DNA of 64,000 nucleotides from JABMMZ01 sp964438995 (lineage in GTDB: Bacteria; Bacteroidota; Bacteroidia; NS11-12g; UBA955): NCBI GenBank assembly GCA_964438995.1, contig CAYTMQ010000001.1:372001-436000 (forward strand), read 5' to 3'. Below, one piece after another: positions 28,233-34,782 of this stretch. The first letter of the stretch is position 1, and the number at the start of each line of letters is the position of its first letter. Below the pieces are notes generated by a model. That model was not told the DNA's origin. It saw nothing but the letters and a program-made list of their open reading frames with translations, and did not search any database. A program made the position numbers and the translations under genes.

Positions 28233-29357
28233 ATGAGTGTAAAGGTAAGATTCAAAGAAATTTCAGATGGAAGACTAAGTCTTTATCTCGACTATTATCC
28301 AGCCGTTAAGGGCAAAGATGGAAAATACACTAGAAGAGAATTTTTGAAGCGATACAACTATAAAAATCCAAAGTCGAAAGAAGAAAAACAGATAAATAAA
28401 GAGAATCTCTTGTTTGCTGAAGGCGTTAGATTACAACGAGAGAAAGAAATACTAAATGAGCAAGATGGCTTGTATAATGCCAATAATAAAAAGCTTGATT
28501 TTTTACAATTTTTTGAGAAGATGACCAGAGAAAGACAAGGGTCTTTAAATAATTATGGTAATTGGAAAAGTGCCTTGCGACATTTTAGAGAATTTACTCA
28601 GGGTCATTGTAGCATGGGAGATATCAATGAAGAGTTTTGTGAACAATTTAAAAACTACTTAAAAAATGCCAAGCAATTAAGTACAATTAACAACATAAAA
28701 CTGTCACAAAATGCAGCGTCTAGCTATTTTAATAAGTTTAAATGTGTAGTAACTGAAGCCTATGAAAAAAAATTATTAACTCAAGATTTTGGCAACAGTG
28801 TAAAGCGATTAGCAACAGTTGAAAGTAAAAGAGAGTTTTTAACAGTAGAAGAACTCCAAAAATTGAGCAACACTGAGACTGATATTGGTAATTTAAAAGA
28901 TGCAGCATTGTTCTCTGCTTTGACAGGACTCAGATGGTCTGATATTATTGGGTTAAAATGGAAAGACATTCAGTGTACTGAAGGTAGATACTTCATACAC
29001 ATAAAGCAGCAAAAAACAGCAGATGTTATAATGCATCCTATAAGTGAACAAGCAAGAAATCTTTTGGGTGATATCGAAGAGAGTCAGCAATTGGTGTTTA
29101 AAGGGCTCAAATATTCTGACCATAACAATAAAAAGTTAAAGGAGTGGTTGCAAGCAGCAGGAATTACTAAAAAGATAAGCTTTCACAATTTCAGACATAC
29201 ATACGCTACATTATTACTCAATAAAGGAGTTGATATTTATACAGTTTCAAAGATGCTTGGACACAAAAATATTCAAACAACTATGATTTATGCTAAGGTG
29301 TTAGATGATGCGAAAATTAAAGCGGCGAATGCAATTAATATTAAATTAGATTTATGA
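28233..29357 (+). CDS. Tyrosine site-specific recombinase (integrase)
   Basis: This 374-residue phage-type integrase has an N-terminal arm-binding region (1-85), a SAM-like core-binding domain (about 90-200: LDFLQFFEKMTRERQGSLNN) and a C-terminal catalytic domain. Catalytic residues are visible: Arg in ALTGLRWSDIIGLKWKDIQ, a lysine in the HIKQQKTADVIMHPIS strand region, HxxR in FHNFRHTYATLLL, His in LGHKNIQTT, and the tyrosine nucleophile in MIYAKV. It is very likely active for integration and excision of the element that begins after mnmE. The next gene overlaps its stop by four bases. Confidence 0.92.
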   Translation: MSVKVRFKEISDGRLSLYLDYYPAVKGKDGKYTRREFLKRYNYKNPKSKEEKQINKENLLFAEGVRLQREKEILNEQDGLYNANNKKLDFLQFFEKMTRERQGSLNNYGNWKSALRHFREFTQGHCSMGDINEEFCEQFKNYLKNAKQLSTINNIKLSQNAASSYFNKFKCVVTEAYEKKLLTQDFGNSVKRLATVESKREFLTVEELQKLSNTETDIGNLKDAALFSALTGLRWSDIIGLKWKDIQCTEGRYFIHIKQQKTADVIMHPISEQARNLLGDIEESQQLVFKGLKYSDHNNKKLKEWLQAAGITKKISFHNFRHTYATLLLNKGVDIYTVSKMLGHKNIQTTMIYAKVLDDAKIKAANAINIKLDL

Positions 29358-30232
29358 AAAAATTAGAAGATAAGGATAAGACAATCTCCTCACAAGTCTA
29401 TGATATAAATGTTTGTGAGGTTGTCCAGACAATGAATTCTTATTTTAAAGAGAATTTTAATTTGCAAGAATTTAAAGCTCATAGAGAAGATCTTAAAATT
29501 TTATATAAATCAGTAGTTGTTAAACTTAAAAATAGTAAAACTACAGAGACTATTAATTTGAAAAGAAAACATTTAATTCTGCCGTCAACAAGCGATTCGT
29601 ATCACATTTTTCTTGCATACAAGTTGTTGACATGTGACCCATATAAGATACAAGCCATCTTATCATACCATTCCGTATTATTTATAGGAAATCGTTATGC
29701 TTCAAAAGGTAATTTTGTTGGACTGGTTGAATATAGTGTATACAATCTCGTTAGGTCGACTGATAGAAAAAATGAAGTTATAAGATTAGATAAAATCGGA
29801 ACATGGCTTGAAAATAACAGAAGATTTGAATTGCAAAAAGCTAATACGGCCAAAAGAGTTAGATTTGATGAAGAATTTGCAAGTATTTTGAGCGATAAGT
29901 TGAAAATTTTCGTTGTGGATGATTCGGCTATTTGGTTATTTGATAGTCTATTTAATGATAAATATAACGGCAGAAAAGTTGTTTTTAATTTTGAAGCCAT
30001 AGAATTGTGTATACTTTTTAAAAAATGCATTGAAAACAATGTTCTAAACGTAAAAAGTAATGAAATTCTTGCAAAATGGATATGCGAGAGGTTTAATGTA
30101 TTGAAAAATAAAAAAGAAGAATTAAATGAGGAAACGGTCTTGAATTATTTAAACAGAAATGTTGAGTTAAATTACAAGAAACCAAGGATTTATAATAAAC
30201 TATTTCCAGATTGGAATTCTAAAAAGGATTAA
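29354..30232 (+). CDS. Unknown protein encoded with the integrase
   Basis: I do not recognise this 292-residue protein. It is lysine-rich and largely helical, without a signal peptide. It begins with MKKLEDKDKTISSQVYD, has a central YKLLTCDPYKIQAILSYHSV segment and ends with a helical part (EAIELCILFKKCIENNVLN). The layout of the C-terminal helices faintly resembles the RteC family, but not enough to assign it. A four-base overlap with the integrase gene shows it is co-expressed. It may have a role in element maintenance or regulation. The coding sequence is strikingly AT-rich compared with the metal-resistance genes to the right. Confidence 0.6.
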   Translation: MKKLEDKDKTISSQVYDINVCEVVQTMNSYFKENFNLQEFKAHREDLKILYKSVVVKLKNSKTTETINLKRKHLILPSTSDSYHIFLAYKLLTCDPYKIQAILSYHSVLFIGNRYASKGNFVGLVEYSVYNLVRSTDRKNEVIRLDKIGTWLENNRRFELQKANTAKRVRFDEEFASILSDKLKIFVVDDSAIWLFDSLFNDKYNGRKVVFNFEAIELCILFKKCIENNVLNVKSNEILAKWICERFNVLKNKKEELNEETVLNYLNRNVELNYKKPRIYNKLFPDWNSKKD

Positions 30233-30308
30233 ATTAACAATACATTAAAATTTAATGCATTGTAACTGTAATGGTCTCTGATTTTCCTTTGCAGAGTATT
30301 TCAATAAT

Positions 30309-30671
30309 ATGGAAACTCCAAATCCCAAAATCAACGAACTATTAAAAGATTTCTACAGTAACTTAGAGGTAATAGTTAGGAAGGCTGTTGCCGATGAACT
30401 AAAATTCTGTCATCCAGAAAACACTCAAATTAATAAGATAGACAATGAATTTTTAACGGCAGAACAAGCTGCATTTTTTTTAGGTAGAAAACTTTCTACT
30501 TTATATAAAGATGTTCATTTAGGAAATATACCATTTCATCGCAGCGGTGCAAGAAAATTGTTATTTTCAAAGAACGAACTAGAAATTTATATTAAGCAAA
30601 GTAGTATTAAATCAACAAAAGAAATTAAGGATGATATTTCTATGTACTTAAAATCCAAAAAAGCATTTTAA
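30309..30671 (+). CDS. Helix-turn-helix (excisionase-type) DNA-binding protein
   Basis: This 120-residue protein has a MerR/excisionase-like domain at residues 48-95 (FLTAEQAAFFLGRKLSTLYK, then GNIPFHRSGARKLLFSKNELEIY). Such small proteins in Bacteroidota mobile elements act as excisionases or local regulators. An N-terminal helical extension of about 45 residues (NELLKDFYSNLEVIVRKAV) may mediate oligomerisation. It lies 76 bases after the unknown gene and 16 before the zinc-ribbon gene. Confidence 0.75.
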   Translation: METPNPKINELLKDFYSNLEVIVRKAVADELKFCHPENTQINKIDNEFLTAEQAAFFLGRKLSTLYKDVHLGNIPFHRSGARKLLFSKNELEIYIKQSSIKSTKEIKDDISMYLKSKKAF

Positions 30672-30687
30672 TTTAAAATATCTATCA

Positions 30688-31122
30688 ATGTATTACTCTA
30701 CACATCCATTTAAAAAAACATGCGAATTTTGTGGTGATGAGTTTGATTCCCATCATGGACTTCAGCGCTATTGTCCAGAAAAATTTGGCCGAAAAGATTA
30801 CTGTAAGTATGCTCAAAAGAATTTAGTGAACGAACGAAAATTAGCTGAGTTAGTAAATGAAATCGCATCAGCTGTGAAGCTTCTAGAGCCAATCAAAAGC
30901 CAATTAACTAGAAATATTGAGATACTAAAAAGCCTAATTCAAGATAAAGATCAAATAGTAATTTCAAGTACTGAACTCGAACAATCGGGGTTTAAAATTG
31001 GTGTTTATAATTCGAAAATTAGAACCTCAAATAGCAAATGTCTTTTAGTAATCGGTAACTATTCTATAGATTGGATTGATTATAATGGCAAAGAATTTAA
31101 ATTTATAATAAAGCAAATATGA
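30688..31122 (+). CDS. Zinc-ribbon protein of unknown function
   Basis: This 144-residue protein has an N-terminal zinc-ribbon (CEFCGDEF near residue 11, RYCPEKFGRKDYCKYAQ near 28) resembling the N-terminus of the excisionase-like protein at 27657. A helical middle (LAELVNEIASAVKLLEP) and a C-terminal beta-rich stretch follow. No function can be assigned. It overlaps the next small gene by four bases (ATGA). Confidence 0.6.
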   Translation: MYYSTHPFKKTCEFCGDEFDSHHGLQRYCPEKFGRKDYCKYAQKNLVNERKLAELVNEIASAVKLLEPIKSQLTRNIEILKSLIQDKDQIVISSTELEQSGFKIGVYNSKIRTSNSKCLLVIGNYSIDWIDYNGKEFKFIIKQI

Positions 31123-31280
31123 ATATATCAGAAGTACAAACTGTTTTTGAGAGAGCAACACCCGATGAGGGCAAAAAAGATTTTACATTTGCAATTTTAA
31201 TTGGGACACTAATTCTAATAGGAACATTAGTTGTTATAGATCAAAGAAATAAAGCAAAAATCAGGAACGAATCTATTTAA
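31119..31280 (+). CDS. Small single-span membrane protein
   Basis: This 53-residue reading frame begins MNISEVQTVFERATPDEGKK and has one hydrophobic helix (FAILIGTLILIGTLVVID, about residues 24-41) with a positively charged C-terminal end (RNKAKIRNESI), consistent with an inner-membrane protein whose C-terminus is inside. Its ATG overlaps the stop codon of the preceding gene, which supports real translation. Function is unknown. Confidence 0.5.
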   Translation: MNISEVQTVFERATPDEGKKDFTFAILIGTLILIGTLVVIDQRNKAKIRNESI

Positions 31281-31342
31281 ATAATGAATTGATTTATTTA
31301 TGATTTATTTTGATGCATGAATGTAACTTATGTGTCTTTTTG

Positions 31343-31350
31343 TATCTTTG
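31343..31350 (+). promoter_or_regulatory. -7 promoter box upstream of the 71-residue gene
   Basis: TATCTTTG fits TAnnTTTG and lies 22 bases ahead of ATG 31373. The GTATCTTTGA core is the same as that inside the two CRISPR-like repeats downstream. Confidence 0.45.
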
Positions 31351-31372
31351 ATTTAGGGAACTGAAAGAAGAT

Positions 31373-31588
31373 ATGTCTGAAAACAATAATTTAACTAGAG
31401 AAGAGGCTAAACAAGCACTCAATGAAGGGAAGAAAGTGAAACATCTTTACTTCAAAGGTGATGAATATATTGCAAAACATTCTGATGAATTTTTAATTGA
31501 TCAAAATGGTGATAAGTACAATGCTCATGATTTTTGGAAATATAGATCTAATGGCATGTTTGCTGAAGGTTGGTCGATAATTGATTAG
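31373..31588 (+). CDS. Small acidic protein of unknown function
   Basis: This 71-residue protein begins MSENNNLTREEAKQALNEGK and continues with a mixed beta segment (VKHLYFKGDEYIAKHS, EFLIDQNGDKYNAHDFWKYR). It looks like a compact soluble domain of a type often found in Bacteroidota mobile elements. No catalytic motif is visible. It has its own -7 box and directly precedes the relic CRISPR array. Confidence 0.55.
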   Translation: MSENNNLTREEAKQALNEGKKVKHLYFKGDEYIAKHSDEFLIDQNGDKYNAHDFWKYRSNGMFAEGWSIID

Positions 31589-31631
31589 ACTCGATAAATT
31601 TCGTGTAATAGAACTTTTTAAAGCAAGTGGT

Positions 31632-31753
31632 GTTATGATTTCCTTTTATTATGTATCTTTGACATAGAATCTACAACTTAGGTAGCAACTTGGACTACTC
31701 TGGCTGTGTTGTGATTTGCTTTCAATTCGTATCTTTGACATAGAATAAACAGC
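31632..31753 (+). CRISPR. Relic type II-C-like CRISPR array: two repeats, one spacer
   Basis: Two 46-base repeats (31632-31677 and 31708-31753) match at 37 of 46 positions by direct alignment and surround a 30-base spacer (31678-31707). The second repeat opens with GTTGTGATTTGCTTTCAA and contains GTATCTTTGACATAGAAT and a terminal ACAGC. Opening, core, length and end are like the 46-48 base repeats of Bacteroidota type II-C systems as I recall them. The GTATCTTTGACATAGAAT block is identical in both copies, while the rest has drifted. No cas1, cas2 or cas9 is present, so this is an orphan or decayed array. Spacer length is typical for type II-C. Confidence 0.7.
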
Positions 31754-31761
31754 GATGTTGC

Positions 31762-31790
31762 GGAGGCAATAAGCGAAATGTCGAACTTTT
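31762..31790 (+). repeat. Imperfect copy of the boundary repeat
   Basis: This 29-base segment starts GGAGGCAATAAGCGAAATG and ends TCGAACTTTT. It differs at two positions from the perfect pair at 32511-32542 and 50502-50533. It begins eight bases after the last CRISPR-like repeat. Confidence 0.7.
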
Positions 31791-32272
31791 TAAGACAACA
31801 AATTCTCTGATTTATTTCTATTTACTTTTATGAAAAACCAAATTAAATAAATAGTTAGTGTGAGCCCGAGAGGAAATAAAAAATCACGATAAATTAACTC
31901 CGAATATAAAAACATACAAATGTATAAATAGGCTAGATTAGCCGAAATCATGAACAATACTTTTAAAAGTATAAAGTCATTTTCAAATAATCGAAATTTA
32001 TTTATGCGAATAAAATAAATATTACACATTATCGGAAAAGCACTTAACAAAAATGAACCGAAATAAAAGAGAAAGAAGTAATATGTATGTGAAATTAATA
32101 TAGGAAGGGATGATCTTTTGGATTCATATATTATATCATAATACATTGGCTTTTCAAACACACCCAATTTCCACCCCAAACTCCCCAATGGAGAAAGTAG
32201 TGTAAGATAAAAGATGATTGATTGAAACAAAAAATCCTTAATATATATTGATATCTTTTTGTATGAATTCAT
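31790..32272 (-). CDS. Small multi-span membrane protein of unknown function
   Basis: This protein of about 160 residues has four hydrophobic segments (IIFYLTLLSPLG, ISHTYYFFLFYFGSFLLSAF, ILLKVLFMISANLAYLYICM, FLFPLGLTLTIYLIWFFI) and a basic C-terminus. No family is recognised. ATG 32272 follows a purine-rich ribosome-binding-like stretch. A TATCTTTG -7 box on the minus strand at 32303-32310 makes the longer frame starting at 32305 unlikely. The stop codon touches the end of the boundary repeat at 31762-31790, so the gene lies inside the segment between two copies of that repeat. Confidence 0.5.
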   Translation of the reverse strand: MNSYKKISIYIKDFLFQSIIFYLTLLSPLGSLGWKLGVFEKPMYYDIIYESKRSSLPILISHTYYFFLFYFGSFLLSAFPIMCNIYFIRINKFRLFENDFILLKVLFMISANLAYLYICMFLYSELIYRDFLFPLGLTLTIYLIWFFIKVNRNKSENLLS

Positions 32273-32302
32273 CGGGAACCCTCCCTTTTTTATAACAGGA
32301 TT

Positions 32303-32310
32303 CAAAGATA
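32303..32310 (-). promoter_or_regulatory. -7 promoter box of the small membrane protein gene
   Basis: TATCTTTG on the minus strand (TAnnTTTG) lies 30 bases upstream of the ATG at 32272. Confidence 0.45.
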
Positions 32311-32403
32311 GATTAATTATTAGATCGATATTTTGACAATTCAGTGATTTATAATAAAAATTTGGTTTTTTTATGCCAAAATGTTTATACAGTGCAAAAA
32401 AAC

Positions 32404-32510
32404 AAGGCTTTCAAGAAATTGAAAGCCTTAAAGTGGATAACATCCACCGAAGCCCTGATACTAAGACTGGGTGGGCGAAGCCCTACTTCGCCAAGGCTAC
32501 GAAGGGCGAA
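32404..32510. repeat. Hairpin-rich non-coding patch
   Basis: There are three nested or consecutive inverted repeats. AAGGCTTTC/GAAAGCCTT spans 32404-32429, GTGGAT/ATCCAC spans 32433-32447, and repeated 'cgaagccct' units with TTCGCC/GGCGAA lie at about 32449-32510. The short open frames here only translate these repeats. The patch ends directly at the 32-bp boundary repeat. Confidence 0.6.
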
Positions 32511-32542
32511 GGTGGAGGCAATTGGCGAAATGTCGAACTTTT
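32511..32542 (+). repeat. Left copy of the 32-bp direct repeat
   Basis: The segment starts GGTGGAGGCAATTGGCG and ends ATGTCGAACTTTT. It is identical over all 32 bases to 50502-50533 in the same orientation, with no similarity beyond its ends. The pair brackets the metal-resistance cargo and the serine-recombinase core. Confidence 0.85.
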
Positions 32543-32598
32543 GAATGACTTCTAATTTAAACATTATGACATTCTCAACTAGAATCTTTTGATGTGAA

Positions 32599-32645
32599 GT
32601 TGACTCTTAATCAGCGGGTCGAGAGTTCGAGCCTCTCCGGGGTCA
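32599..32645 (+). tRNA. tRNA-Lys(CTT) 3' half (fragment)
   Basis: The sequence covers the anticodon arm to the discriminator base. The anticodon stem is GTTGA/TCAGC with loop CTCTTAA (anticodon CTT). The T arm GAGAG/CTCTC encloses TTCGAGC, and the acceptor strand is CGGGGTC followed by A. The matching 5' acceptor strand and D arm are absent upstream, so it is not a functional tRNA. 3' fragments of this kind mark integration at a tRNA gene. A hairpin terminator follows at 32661. Confidence 0.75.
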
Positions 32646-32660
32646 CAAATAGTAAAATCA

Positions 32661-32690
32661 AGGGTTTCAGTAAATGAATCCCTTTTTTAT
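32661..32690 (+). terminator. Terminator downstream of the tRNA-Lys fragment
   Basis: Arms AGGGTTTCA and TGAATCCCT (one mismatch) are separated by five bases and followed by six T. Confidence 0.65.
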
Positions 32691-32798
32691 TTTGGGCTTG
32701 TTGCGTAACATTTTGCATAACAAATAAGAAAAGTTTTAAGCAGTTTCGATTTGAGCGTATTTTTCTATTTTGAATTCTAATTTGTTTTTGGTTATATG

Positions 32799-32839
32799 TA
32801 TTTAAGTATTTGCTTAAATAAGAAAACTTATTATATTTG
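32799..32839 (+). promoter_or_regulatory. Promoter and operator of the metal-resistance operon
   Basis: TTTG (32809-32812) and TATATTTG (32832-32839) are separated by exactly 19 bases, a full match to the Bacteroidota -33/-7 promoter. A perfect inverted repeat TATTTAAG/CTTAAATA (32799-32820) overlaps the -33 element. That is the position and style expected for an ArsR-family operator, so metal-free ArsR would block the promoter until metal binds. Confidence 0.75.
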
Positions 32840-32849
32840 CCCCGATATT

Positions 32850-33227
32850 ATGGATAAAATTACATGTTTAAGGGTGTTTGCTGACCAGGCTCAAATCATG
32901 GCTTGTAAAGACAAGATAGAAGCCAATGCGAAGTCATTTGCCTTGCTGGGGAGAGTGCTTGAACTTGCGGGAAATGAAAACAGGTTGAAGATATTGTACC
33001 TGCTAGAGGAAGAAGGTGAGCTTTGCCCTTGCGACATGAGCGATATTCTGGAGATGAGCATTCCGGCGGTGTCCCAGCATTTAAGAAAACTAAAGGACGG
33101 CAATATAATAGAAGCAAGGCGGGCAGGCCAGACTATCTACTATTCTCTTAAAGAAGAGCATATGAAAATTCTTAAGCCCTTTTTTAAGCATATCAACACG
33201 CAAAATATTACAACGAAGACGATATGA
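32850..33227 (+). CDS. ArsR/SmtB-family metal-responsive repressor
   Basis: This 125-residue winged-helix repressor has the DNA-recognition region MSIPAVSQHLRKLKDGNIIE and wing ARRAGQTIYYSLK. The ELCPCDMSDIL motif in the alpha3 region, together with Cys near the N-terminus (ITCLRVF and IMACKDK), resembles thiol-rich soft-metal sites of the CadC/ArsR kind. Likely inducers are Cd, Pb, Zn, As or Hg, and neighbouring MerT-like genes favour Hg. ATG 32850 is chosen because the promoter at 32809-32839 overlaps the upstream in-frame start. It overlaps merTP by four bases. Confidence 0.88.
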   Translation: MDKITCLRVFADQAQIMACKDKIEANAKSFALLGRVLELAGNENRLKILYLLEEEGELCPCDMSDILEMSIPAVSQHLRKLKDGNIIEARRAGQTIYYSLKEEHMKILKPFFKHINTQNITTKTI

Positions 33228-33826
33228 AACAGGGGAAGCTGATAGGTGCGAGTCTTTTATCTGCTGTAGCGGCATCTCTTTGCTGCATAACCCCATTGTT
33301 AGTCATTTTTGCCGGAGCAGGGGGTGCAGCATCCAACTTTTCCTGGATTGAACCTGCAAGACCTTACCTGGCAGGGTTTACATTCCTGATTTTAGGTGTA
33401 GCCTGGTATCAGAAATTCAGGCCAGCTAAAGCAAACGTCGATGAATGCGGATGCGAGATCAAAAAAACTTCATTTTGGCAATCAAAATCCTTTTTGCTTA
33501 TAGTTACCGTTTTCACCATTGGAATGCTTGCTTTTCCATTATACTCACATGTCTTTTATCCAACTCAGGAAAAACAAGGAAGTATAACAGGTAGCAAGAA
33601 TTTACAAACAGCAGAATTTAAGATTTCGGGAATGACTTGTGAAAGTTGTGAACAGCACATCATACATGCATTAAATAAACACTCTGAAATAATCTCTGTG
33701 AATGTTTCATACGAAAAATCAAATGCCCTTATTCAGTTTGACGAGGCAAAAATATCTATAGATAAAATCAAGGAATCCATCAATTCTACCGGATACTCAG
33801 TTAAAGAAACAATTATTAAAAAATAG
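33224..33826 (+). CDS. merTP: Mercuric transport protein MerT fused to a MerP-like HMA domain
   Basis: This 200-residue inner-membrane protein has hydrophobic helices, with the vicinal cysteines of MerT in ASLCCITPLLVIF (about residue 19) and a second cysteine pair in VDECGCEIKK (about residue 72). A C-terminal heavy-metal-associated domain follows, with the ligand motif KISGMTCESCEQHII (about residue 134). In the mer family, such fusions take up Hg(II) from the periplasm for reduction in the cytoplasm. No MerA reductase or MerB lyase is in the window, so detoxification must rely on an enzyme elsewhere, or the transporter serves another thiophilic metal. Confidence 0.88.
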   Translation: MKQGKLIGASLLSAVAASLCCITPLLVIFAGAGGAASNFSWIEPARPYLAGFTFLILGVAWYQKFRPAKANVDECGCEIKKTSFWQSKSFLLIVTVFTIGMLAFPLYSHVFYPTQEKQGSITGSKNLQTAEFKISGMTCESCEQHIIHALNKHSEIISVNVSYEKSNALIQFDEAKISIDKIKESINSTGYSVKETIIKK

Positions 33827-33830
33827 TTCT

Positions 33831-34565
33831 ATGAAAAAAGCGACCATAATTATATGTTCAATATTGGGGATATTGGCATTCCGAATTACTGCCTGGACTA
33901 ATGGGATTAAAGAATCGGGAATCATTACATTTTACAAAGTGCCATTGGTGTGCGGTGCAGCACCTGAGATTGGCTGCGGGAGCCGCCTGAAACCTCTATT
34001 TATAGATACAGACAAGGAAAAACAGATCAAGGAAACATGGTCAAACAGGCAGGGAACTGTTATTGCTGTTGTCTGGAATGAAGGAACAGATGAAGACCTG
34101 ATTCAATCACTTTTCAAGAAACATGATATTGAGGCTAAACTTATTTCCGAAAATTCAAAAATAAAGGAATTAAATGCCAGTATGATGGGTAAGGACAAAT
34201 GGTACAAAGGCATGGAAGTGGATCAGTTGAGCATTGAGGAAGCCGGAGTTATAGCGACAGATTTAACAACATTTGCCAAAGACTCAGGATTGATCAATGA
34301 ACAGGAAGCTGGCATCATAAAAAAGCAAATAGAGGATTACTTTAAAAAGGAGCTGGTTATTGTAAGAACTAATAAGGAATTGGGCAGCCAGGAAACCCAG
34401 GATCGCTGGAGGAAAGATGGGTACGAGATCTATGCTAAAAACATAGGCAAAGAAAGAGCTGACAAAGTTGCTGCACTTTTTGCAGTCTATTTTTCAGGTA
34501 CTGAAGCATGTGACACGGATAAATCATGCAGTGAAAAGGAAGACGATTGTTGCAAAAAGAAATAA
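33831..34565 (+). CDS. Exported protein of unknown function in the mer-like operon
   Basis: This 244-residue protein has an N-terminal hydrophobic export signal or anchor (ATIIICSILGILAFRITAW). A conserved-looking cysteine-containing segment follows (VPLVCGAAPEIGCGSRLKPL near residue 38), then a helical core and a cysteine-rich C-terminus (EACDTDKSCSEKEDDCCKKK, seven residues from the end carrying the CC pair). The cysteines suggest thiolate metal binding. No named family is assigned. It lies five bases after merTP and directly before the GDCxxC gene, so it belongs to the same transcript. Confidence 0.7.
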   Translation: MKKATIIICSILGILAFRITAWTNGIKESGIITFYKVPLVCGAAPEIGCGSRLKPLFIDTDKEKQIKETWSNRQGTVIAVVWNEGTDEDLIQSLFKKHDIEAKLISENSKIKELNASMMGKDKWYKGMEVDQLSIEEAGVIATDLTTFAKDSGLINEQEAGIIKKQIEDYFKKELVIVRTNKELGSQETQDRWRKDGYEIYAKNIGKERADKVAALFAVYFSGTEACDTDKSCSEKEDDCCKKK

Positions 34566-34566
34566 T

Positions 34567-34782
34567 ATGTCAGTTCAAGTGATATTGGAATCAGTAATTA
34601 CCTGCCCTGAATGTGGTCATTGCAAACGGGAAACCATGCCAACAGATGCTTGCCAGTATTTTTATGAATGTGAAGGCTGTGGCAAGGTCCTTAAACCTAA
34701 GAATGGGGATTGCTGTGTTTATTGCAGTTACGGGAGCGTCAAGTGTCCGCCGATACAGAATAATAATTCATGTTGTAATTGA
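34567..34782 (+). CDS. GDCxxC domain protein (small cysteine-rich)
   Basis: This 71-residue protein has a zinc-ribbon-like start (ITCPECGHCKRETMPTDACQY, given here in parts ITCPECGHC and MPTDACQY), a middle ECEGCGKVLKPKNG, and the diagnostic NGDCCVYCSYGSVKCPPIQ followed by a terminal CC. GDCxxC proteins recur in mercury and heavy-metal operons and probably bind metal in the cytoplasm. ATG 34567 is chosen, since the longer frame that starts inside the previous gene is not likely. Its stop codon overlaps the next ATG (TGATG). Confidence 0.8.
   Translation: MSVQVILESVITCPECGHCKRETMPTDACQYFYECEGCGKVLKPKNGDCCVYCSYGSVKCPPIQNNNSCCN

Noticed and set aside
29354..30232. Calling the integrase-linked unknown protein RteC
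   Set aside because: Only the general helical layout near the C-terminus resembles RteC. The KWT...LVxLxYAL signature seen at 44571 is missing.
32344..32555. Two overlapping plus-strand frames of 60-66 residues
   Set aside because: They translate the hairpin patch and the 32-bp repeat. The equivalent short frame at 50354-50554 crosses the tRNA fragment and the other copy.
32599..32645. Functional tRNA-Lys gene
   Set aside because: The 5' acceptor strand and D arm that would pair with this half are not found in the preceding 80 bases.
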